Shown here: positions 55,916-64,000 of the stretch, piece after piece
How positions within the stretch are numbered: the first letter of the stretch is position 1
How the letters are laid out: the number at the start of each line of letters is the position of its first letter
Origin: Clytia hemisphaerica
Lineage: Eukaryota; Cnidaria; Hydrozoa; Leptothecata; Clytiidae
NCBI GenBank assembly: GCA_902728285.1
Contig: CACVBU010000917.1
Location: 1 to 64,000, forward strand
DNA length: 64,000 bases
Direction: 5' to 3'
Position numbers and translations under genes: made by a program
The notes under the pieces: generated by a model
Database searches by the model: none
What the model saw: only the letters and a program-made list of their open reading frames with translations
Told to the model about the DNA's origin: nothing

Positions 55916-56639
55916 AGATATCTTTTTGTAAATTGTACGTCATTTTGAAAGTTAGGTTGGTTGGGTTGGTTATCTTTTTTAAATTTTTTAAATATTTATG
56001 CAGGCTCCTTTTTCTGAGATTTTCTTAGGGAATATACTAACAGGGTGGAGTTTGAGGACTGGAACATACGTTCACAGGGGAAATTCAAAAGTTTTCAATA
56101 ACATAAACATGGTCAGTCTTTTAAAATTGTATATAAGAATCATAGCTGGAAATGAAGGCAACCCCGGAATGTCGATGTCGAGTTTTTTTCTTTAATATTA
56201 ATATCGATTTTGCAAGAAGAAAAAGACAAGCAAGGTCAAAAAGATACTTGCGAAATAGCCAAACTTACGGTAATTCAGAATCTTATCAAAACACTATATA
56301 GTGTCAATTAGATCTAAAAATAAAGTAGGTAATATACTGGTAATACTTTATAGCAGTCAATTTACAATAACTAGTTCTTTTTCTGCCCTCGCTTTGGTGC
56401 TGTTTTGGTCGCTTTGGCTGCGCTTTTTGTTCGAAGTCGTCTTTGTGCAGATGTGGTCTTTGTGCAGATGTCGTCTTGCTGATCGTGATCTAAAGATTGA
56501 TTTTACAAACATTGAATTTAAAACAAGAAAACAAAAAAAAAACACATTAAATTTAAGAACTGACCGTTTTACGACAATAGCATACTCTTCCTCATATTTT
56601 GTAATATAATTCATAATTTATTAAAGAGAGAAGCGGAAA

Positions 56640-57290
56640 TAGCTTTCAAACAAAGCAAAAAACTGTTCCTTTGTAGACGTTATCGTGAACAAAGTTCAAC
56701 AAATCCTTAGGTGACAATAATGCAGTACCTTCTTTTCTAGTGTTTGTTCTTTCTGTTGGAGAGATTCTAGGTATTTCATCTTTTTAGATTTTTCGGTTTC
56801 CTGCTGACTTTCCTCAGGCTGCTTCATCAATAGTGTCAAAGGCCAATTTACAATCGGCTTCAGCTCAAATCGACCAAATTCCTCCCATTTGCTCTTCTTT
56901 GATCGAAGTGACTTGTAAAATGTGCCCATTCCTCCAACTGATTCGTCTCAACTGCACTTTTGAAGTTTTCATTTGTCACTTCTTTGAAGATTTTGTCTAG
57001 GTCTATCTTCTTGAAATCTTGTATTTTGAATACTCCTGTAACCAAACAATCTCGTGGTCAAGTAAATGGCCACCACCATTGGGGATAATCCATTCACGAT
57101 CGGTTGACCACAGGCGGTATGACAGCTGAACCTTTAGAGAGACCATCTCAAACTTGAACTGATGGGGAACTGAGTGCTTCTCCATGGCGAACATATGGTC
57201 CTTAAACCAGCCAACGATGTCATAAACAACAATTAAATGTCTGTCAATCAAAAGCTGCTAACATCTCTTGGACCAGCTCATTCATTGGCG
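56640..57290 (-). pseudogene. ORF-X family, longest copy
   Basis: The reading starts MIDRHLIVVYDIVGWFKDHM, then EKHSVPHQFKFEMVSLK, YRLWSTDREWIIPNGGGH and FKKIDLDKIFKEVTNENF. After the shared frame change it runs SKWEEFGRFELKPIVNWP, then a Glu/Lys-rich segment. A small deletion near 57030 shifts frame between WLQE and the IQDFKK part. I know no homologue. Three copies beside PolB relics make a former element gene likely. Confidence 0.45.
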
Positions 57291-57709
57291 TGAAAGTACA
57301 TTGGCATTCAGATGGCGCGAAAGTACACTGAAAACCTAAATATAGAAAAATAGGATAAAATTCAATGTTAATTTAAACTAAAGACAAATCTAAAAGATAT
57401 GCTACCGTGTCAAATTTATTTTAAAACTTTATTTTGCTGATGTCAGTATTTTCACCTTTTTTAAGTTTTGCTTTGATAACTTTTAAACTTTTTAAAGATT
57501 GAAAAAATATTTTTTTTACACCCTTTGGTGACTTTCATTAGGATTTGACTAGAATACGGTCAGTGAAAAATATATTTTGTTCACTAATCAGAGGTGTCAG
57601 TTTTTTAAAGTGTGATGATTAGAAGTTCTATTAGTATTCTGGTCAGCCTGGTTCATACCTGGTCAATGTATTCGTGTGTGTGACCCACCATGAGGAATGA
57701 AACTCGTAC

Positions 57710-58280
57710 GTACCTAATTACCTGATCTTTTGATATCCACTGGGGCACAGAGACAGGGCATTAAAAATAAAACGGGTATTTGATCGGACGTCTTGAAACT
57801 AAAACAAAACTTTAAAAGTAAAACTTTCTTATTCTTTTTTGCAAGGAAGATTTCTTCCGAAAATTTTTTTGAGACTTTCGAGACAAGTATTTTGTTAAAA
57901 CGACTTTTTCTCAAAATTCTTTGATCCTTAATAAGTCCGATAGGCATTCATTCAAAAAGATGACATTAATAAACTTTATTGGGAAGCACACTGGTGTCTC
58001 TTCATCTTTTTTAAGCTGTCACCATGGAGTCAATTGACTCCGTTGCTATGACAAGTTTGTGAGAAAGAAAAATTATGTAACAAGAGACAATATGACAAAT
58101 AATTAGATGAAATTATCTCTTTGTTTTCATTGGAAATGTCAAGTCGAGGAGAAAGGGATATTATACGAATCTGATTGACTGTTAATGATGTAATGTTACT
58201 TTCAGTCGCGACGATTGAACTATAATCGCCGGCGATTGAACAGTCACTTACATTTGTATAAAGCCACTTCAGATTGTTTC
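57710..58280 (-). repeat. Repeat segment R5 with small ORF, copy 3
   Basis: Direct counterpart of 8440-9010, including the 77-codon frame and the palindromes GGAGTCAATTGACTCC and ATCGCCGGCGAT. Confidence 0.7.
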
Positions 58281-58670
58281 ATGTTCTTCTCTTTCTCTAT
58301 TCTCATTCGATCTTACTCTATCGTAAAAGGATCCATTTTTAAAGAATGACAAGTGAATGAAAACAAAATACATGTTTTTTTTATAAGCAAGTGTATGCCT
58401 CTTGGGAATATAAAAATCAAAAAAAAGACGAAAAAACTTTTTTTCTAAAATTCATTCTTGTTATAAACTAATAGAAAAAATAATAAGTCTTTTTTTATTT
58501 TTCAGTTGAGTAATGTCTATGAGACAGTGTCTTTATACCAAACTCAAGGATATATCTTTTATCATCGAATACTGATAAGGCTTTCTTATTAGTATGAATT
58601 GTAAACAGTTCGTGATTGAAAGAGCGTATATAGGAATAGGAAACTCGCTTATAGATTGTTTTCTCATTGA

Positions 58671-59650
58671 TCAAAGTATCTGAAAGTTTAGATCTTTCTT
58701 TATGATGTTACCCTTGACACCCTTGGCTTTTTTCCACTCGTCCATTATTGGTTGACTATGTTCATTTAGGCCCTCAACAAAACTTAAAGAGTACATTTTA
58801 GCCTTAAAACCAACAAATTCATCCAGATGTTTCCCTTCAAGCTCATCCTTAAACTTACCAATCACTTTCTCATTCTCATCTAATTGGTAGGGATGACCTG
58901 TCGGATATCCACTGAAGTCGAAATGCTCCTTGTCACTCCAAAAATCTGCTTGGAGGTCCTCTGTTTGTATCCGATATGTCAAGTCTGCATCCGTAAATAA
59001 CAGCTGTGATCGTTTACCAGGATACTTTGTTTTATGTAGTTATAATTGAAGTTGTACATGTGTAGCTTACTTAGGTCGAGAACCCTGTATATACTAGACG
59101 GTTAAGAATCAACTTGCTGATGGTGTTTTCGACGCTGACTAGATTCTCGTTGATGATGTTGAATCTCTTGAATGAGGGTTTAACAACGTGGGTCCTCAGC
59201 GTTGCGGGGTTGTTAACAAGCTTGATGCTCCTGCGCTTACGAAGGTTCTCCATCGTTTTGCCAAAGCAGGAGTTGTTCATGAGTTTGAAAAATTCAACTT
59301 CAAATTTATCTCTTGCAAACTCTTGACCCATATCCACTTTTCCAATATCGTCAACTTTCTTATCCATTTCATTGAAGAAGTTCTCAACAAAGTCCAGCTC
59401 TTTCAGCTCAATTTTAGCCAAATCGGCAAAGTCCATCTCCATATTCACATTGAAATTGGATAAATCGATGTTTGGTTCTGATGATGGAATATTAACTGCT
59501 GCTACAGGTGGTTGATGAGGAACATCATCAACTATCTCATCCAAAAGTTCCATCAACATATCATTTCGAAATTGTTGATGGTTGTTCTCTTGGACAGGAA
59601 GAGGATCGAAATTTTGATTTACATCTAGATATGGTGGAACAACCATCTCT
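58671..59650 (-). pseudogene. Old Polinton PolB: acidic exon fused to palm domain (copy beta)
   Basis: This is the best copy of the fused form. One frame of 191 codons (59071-59646) runs from VVPPYLDVNQNFDPLP through NDMLMELLDEI and GQEFARDKF to FFKLMNNSCFGKTMENLRK and ISKLILNRLVYTGF. The frame then changes twice before TDANLTYRIQTED and YPTGHPYQLDENEKVIGKF (58671-58982). The direct junction of acidic exon and palm is at GQE/FARDK. It shares the two main lesions with alpha but not the extra one near 9905. Confidence 0.78.
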
Positions 59651-59999
59651 TATTTTATATAAACTACATTAAAAAGAAAAAACAAAATTTAATAAGTATC
59701 ATTTTGTTTAAATCAAATAACTCAGAAATAATAATAATAAAAAAAATAATCCAGGATTATAACTTTTAAAAGAAGCTTCTCTTTCTCTATTATCATTCGA
59801 TCTTACTCTATCGTAAAACGATCCATTTTTAAACAATGACAAGTGAATGAAAACAAAACAAACATATATGTTTGTATTTTTTATAAGCAAGTGTATGCTC
59901 CTTAGGAATATAAAATTCAACAATAAGATGAAAAAAACATTTTTTCTAAAATTCATTCTCGTCTTTTTTTATTTTCGAGTTGAGTAATGTCCATGAAGT

Positions 60000-60210
60000 T
60001 GTGGAAGTTTAGATCTTGCTTTATGATGTCACCCCTGACACCCTTGGCTTTTTCTACTCGTCCATTATTGGTTGATTATGTTCATTAAGGCCCTCAACAA
60101 AACTTAAAGAGTACATTTTAGCCTTAAGACCAACAAATTCATCCAGATGTTTCCCTTAAAGCTCATCCTTAAACTTACTAATGACCTTCTTATTCTCATC
60201 TGATTTTCAA
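60000..60210 (-). pseudogene. PolB C-terminal palm fragment
   Basis: Counterpart of 10740-10945, with the same abrupt ends. Confidence 0.6.
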
Positions 60211-60275
60211 AATTTAAAGATGATTTTGAATTTTTTATATGGTAAAACATTTTTTTAATGTTTTTTTATAAAATG

Positions 60276-60625
60276 AACGATGTTAATCACTTCAGTGTTG
60301 AAAATCGTTGGTTATCTTTTTCGTAGATCTATTTTGAATAATTATATATTATTTTGAGGTTTTTTATCTTTGATTACATATCATTTGTATAGTGATCATT
60401 TTAAAACAGTTTAAAATTATTTTTTAAAAAGGGAACGATGTTAATCACTTCAGTGTTGAAAATCGTTTGTTATCTTTTTTGTCAAATATTATTTTGAAGA
60501 TGAAACATTCTTTTGAGGGTTTTTTATGTTTGATTACTTATCTTTTAAATGGTGATCATTTTAAACAGTTTAAATTTATTTAAACTAAAGGAACGATGTT
60601 TATCACTTCAGTGTTGAAAATCGTT
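60276..60625. repeat. Palindromic-core array H (3 copies)
   Basis: Cores lie at about 60276, 60434 and 60592 (GTTTATC variant shared with array B). Confidence 0.85.
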
Positions 60626-61236
60626 GGCTATCTTTTTGTAAATTGTACGTCATTTCGAAAGTTTTGGGTTAGGTTGGTTAGGTTGGTTATCTTTTTTAAA
60701 TAATTTAAATATTTATGCAGGCTTCCTTTTTGGAGATATTCTTAGGGACTTCCATCCAAAGAAGATGCCCATGGATTTTACTTTACAATTCCTAGTTCTA
60801 TTATAGCAAGTCTCTAATTTAAAATTTAAATTGGCTGTCCAAGCCTAAGAAAGGGATCAATTTTCAAGACGCTAGCCAGATCCGTCTTCACATCCGCTCG
60901 ATCATGAATAATGAAACGATAGCTTTGACACCCTTGCGCTTTTTACCTTCAATTATATTTGAAAAAGCATCTTTCAAAAGAAATTCACAATGTCACTTAG
61001 ATCTTTTCGAAATGTGTACACATTTCTTAATTCATATCTCCATTTTTACATCGAAATTCGATGGATCAACGTATATTCTTATTATCTGCTGCACGTTTTT
61101 GATGAGAAATATCAGTGATCTCATCCAAAAGTTCCATCAGCATATCATTTTGTAATTGTTGATGGTTGTTTTCTTGTTGATGGATATTAGAAGGAAGAGG
61201 ATTGATATTTTGGTTAGTAAAAGGTAAAAAGAAATA

Positions 61237-61785
61237 TTAAGTATGTTCCTTTTTCTTTTTCGGTTTTTTAGGAGTTTGTTTGATCTCCTCATCAGGAGAC
61301 TCACTCGCACTGACTACTCTGACTTTTCTTTTTCGGTTTTTTAGGAGTTTCTTTGATCTCCTCATCAGGAGACTCACTCGCACTAACTACTCTGACGGCC
61401 TGTTTCTTTTTTCTCTTTCCCCTATCCACTTTGTTTTCAATCTCTATGTTTGCTCCCACGTCCAAATCATCCTTCAATTTCATTAATTTTTTCAAAGTCT
61501 CGTCAGAGTCAGATTCCGAATCAGAAGACATTGCCTTTCTCTTTAGTTTAGGCGATTTTGAAAAGAATTTTTTCTTGGCTGTATACCCACTAAAACCCGC
61601 TTCAGAAGCATCAGACTTCTCACTTCTCTCATTCCACACAAGCTCTAGCAAATCCTTTGCATTAACTCCGGAGATAGTTAGGACTTAAGGGACATACTGG
61701 CAACACCTTGGGTCACATCCTTAATCAAATTTTTCAGAGAATGCTTTCTTGTTAAATTTGGAATCGGTGTGTTCTCATGAAACAT
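61237..61785 (-). pseudogene. Lys/Ser-rich acidic-patch ORF, broken copy 3
   Basis: Same family as 50946-51407. The N-terminal part (MFHENTPIPNLTRKHSLKNL) is separated by a TAA at about 61678 from the rest (WNERSEKSDASEAGFSGY). A tandem duplication of about 73 bp (61250-61395) doubles the C-terminal DEEIK..PKKPKKK segment relative to copy 1. The frame changes inside that duplication. Confidence 0.5.
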
Positions 61786-62194
61786 ATCAAAAAAAAATTT
61801 CTCCTTAACATTTTCCCGCGTAAAAAATGTCAAGTAAACAAAGCGAGGGACAAGCGTAAAAGCCTCGAAAAATGTTGATACATAATAGATGTTAAACATC
61901 TTAAATAAAAAGAAATCTTTTAAATATGAATAAAAAATCTTTCGAATGAATAAAAAGAGAAATTCGCAATACATGTTTTATTACAGTAGAACATCCAAAT
62001 TTTTGAACTATTCGGATGTTCTTAACTTTTTAAGTTTTAAGCCTAAAAATATTCTTAACATGTTCTTATTTTCACTATTTTGCGATTATTTTTGTCCAAT
62101 TTCCTAAGAAAATAGTTGTTTTAGGGTCCGCAAAACCTTAAAATGTTCTTTACTTGTTCTTCATATTTAAGCCTTATGTTCTTATAGTTTTTTA

Positions 62195-62788
62195 TTATAT
62201 AAAAACAGTGTATACGGATTTTGAATTAGATATTTGGGCAGCTTTTGCTTTGATCTCGTGAAATTTAACGAAAAAAAATAAATAGGTAAACAAAGCAGAA
62301 AGTGGCCATGCGATGAGCAATTCTACATAAAAGGAAGACATAGAAAGGGCAGAGCCCCCTAAGACAATTTTTCCACATTGATTTGATGGAAAATTACAAA
62401 AGCATATCGAATATTTTACTTTTTTTTTCATTTATCAATCATCTTCCTCATGTTTAGTTGTATTTTGTCATTTTTGCGTTTCTTTCAGTGCAATTAGTAT
62501 GAATATTTGAAAATGCGCAACGCACAGGGGATGCGGGTGTACAGTGGGACAAAATGTCGATTTGCGTACGTGCATGCTGGACACGTGACAACTATGCAGT
62601 GCCACCGAGTTTCAGTCCAATATTTTACCCCAACAAAAAATCCTACCGGGTCTGTGAGAAAGGGGTGTTTATTTCTTTAATGTATTGAATTTAAGAAAGG
62701 AAACATATTTTGAACGAATAAAAAGATTTTAATACCCGTGAAAACAAGTTAGCAAGTTCATAAATGATTTAAAAGATTAGGGCTAAAC
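62195..62788. repeat. Repeat block R1, copy 5 (truncated)
   Basis: Ends at AGGGCTAAA, where the other copies continue TATTTATCAATG. Confidence 0.75.
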
Positions 62789-63774
62789 AGGGTCGTATCT
62801 AGGATTTTTAGGATACCCTGCAAAAGAGATTCAGCTATATATAGTGATTCAGTTATATATAGTGTCTAAGGAGGGCCCACCATGGTTGGGCCCGACGGGC
62901 CAGAAAATTTTTTAATTTCGACCCTCTAGATTGGCTAAAACAGCCACCTTTTTATGCCCAATGTACCATGAACCAGAGATAAAGAATTAAAATTCATTTC
63001 ATTTAAACACAAAATGAACCTGGTAAAACTAAGATAGTTTTTTGGGTTAAATTGTTTTAAGAACCAAAAAAAGAGTGGCCTCTAAAATATGGAATAAATG
63101 AAGGAAAGAGAAAGGAGGTGTAAAAAAAAATAAATAACTATCTGAATTTTTTTAAGAAACTTTTTGAACTTTATATACAGAAAAAAGTGAAAAGATGATA
63201 CAAAATAAATACAAGCACACAAAAGATTATAATTATACAAAATCTTTATCGATCGTGATGATAGCAAGAACATAATAATAAATTTACCAAACTGTCTAAC
63301 ATTTTTTATTGTGATTTTGATTCTTATGTGTCAAATTTTTTTATCTTATTGCTGCCAAAAGTGACTTAAATAATTTCAAGCAGATTAATAATAAAGCCTT
63401 TTGCCCATTTCAAATTAAAATTTAGAGAAAAAGAGCAAAACTATTTTATTCAGACTGGTCAAGAAAAGAGTATTTCATTAGAAAATTGATTAATGTGATG
63501 CATTAAAGTATCCAAAACTAGAATTTGTACTGAAGCTGAAATCTCTATAGTTGGTTCATCTTGAAATTGTAGTCTAGCCCCATTCTGGTGTCTCGTTTGG
63601 AACTGTTTGCCAAATCAAGCAGAGAATCCTGTACCAGGGGTAAAAAGCCCCCAATCCGAATTGAAAACAAACCATATGTCATCAGAAACTCATTTATTCA
63701 TTATGTACATAATGCAGCATGTTTTATGTTTGGTATCAAAATTCAGTTGTTGTGTTATAAATTTATAACATATA
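62789..63774. other. Unrelated insertion of about 1 kb
   Basis: Begins CAGGGTCGTATCTAGGATTT, which looks like a DNA-transposon (possibly hAT-type) end. It contains two copies of ATTCAGCTATATATAGTG and a G+C-rich patch with GGGCCCACC/GGTTGGGCCC. No matching opposite terminus was found before 63775, where the Lys/Ser-rich family resumes. No gene is seen. Confidence 0.45.
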
Positions 63775-64000
63775 ACGTATATTCACTAAAACCCGCTTCA
63801 GAACCATCAGACTTCTCACTTCTCTCATTCCGCACAAGCTCTAGCAAATCCTTTGCAGTTAACCCCGGAGATGGTATATAATAGCAACACCTTGGGTCAC
63901 ATCCTTAATCAAATTTTTCAGAGAATGCTTTCTTCTTAAATTTGGAATCGGCGTGTTCTTACGAAACATATCAAAAAAAATTTTCTCCTTGACATTTTCC
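63775..64000 (-). pseudogene. Lys/Ser-rich acidic-patch ORF, partial copy 4
   Basis: The - strand matches the N-terminal half of the family (RRKHSLKNLIKDVTQG, LLELVRNERSEKSDGSEA) and stops at about 63780 in the unrelated insertion. It continues beyond the window on the right. A small deletion near 63875 removes the MSLKS segment. Confidence 0.5.

Larger units (their letters stand above)
56100..62788. repeat. Large direct duplication, copy beta
   Basis: Colinear with alpha (7220-13460). It retains the full ORF-X segment. It diverges from alpha at 62788, where an unrelated sequence beginning CAGGGTCGTATC interrupts the R1 block. Confidence 0.8.

Overview
This is an AT-rich animal (invertebrate) genome window made almost entirely of transposable elements and their wreckage. 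I see no ordinary host gene. The evidence for an animal is the combination of a Polinton/Maverick with introns, an endonuclease-bearing Helentron, a jockey-like LINE, MITEs and satellite-like arrays. I cannot name the species.

Centre (19244-41360): one 22.1 kb Polinton with 81-bp terminal inverted repeats (80 of 81 bases match, AGT...ACT ends) and an AACGT target duplication. On the + strand it carries an unknown Polinton ORF, a DDE integrase with chromodomain, a minor capsid protein, a basic pVI-like protein, a double-jelly-roll major capsid protein and an adenovirus-type maturation protease. On the - strand it carries a multi-exon protein-primed-type DNA polymerase B (PolB) gene and a complete two-exon Crypton-type tyrosine recombinase. 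I see no packaging ATPase. Several genes have nonsense codons or frameshifts, and the PolB polymerase domain is deleted against the left TIR. The protease, pVI-like and recombinase genes are open.

Nesting: the Polinton sits inside an exon of an older Polinton PolB gene; unoccupied copies of that site lie at about 45870 and 54135. A Helentron with an intact 2243-codon ORF sits inside the PolB intron of the younger Polinton (20990-30890). Its protein combines a 2A-like peptide, a tegument-type cysteine protease, a HUH Rep, a PIF1 helicase and an APE-like endonuclease.

Flanks (3298-19243 and 41361-64000): repeated blocks of decayed PolB exons, a Lys/Ser-rich ORF, two unrecognised ORF families and AT-rich spacer. 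They also hold arrays of a 34-bp palindromic core seen 25 times in eight clusters. A pair of roughly 6-kb direct copies (about 7220-13460 and 56100-62788) shares the same lesions. A three-fold tandem repeat of about 1.1 kb occupies 46545-49960. A 5'-truncated LINE (13466-16171) and a 1.2-kb MITE containing a second MITE (3504-4711) are later insertions with visible target duplications or empty sites.

The left edge (1-3297) holds degenerate repeats and no gene I can support.
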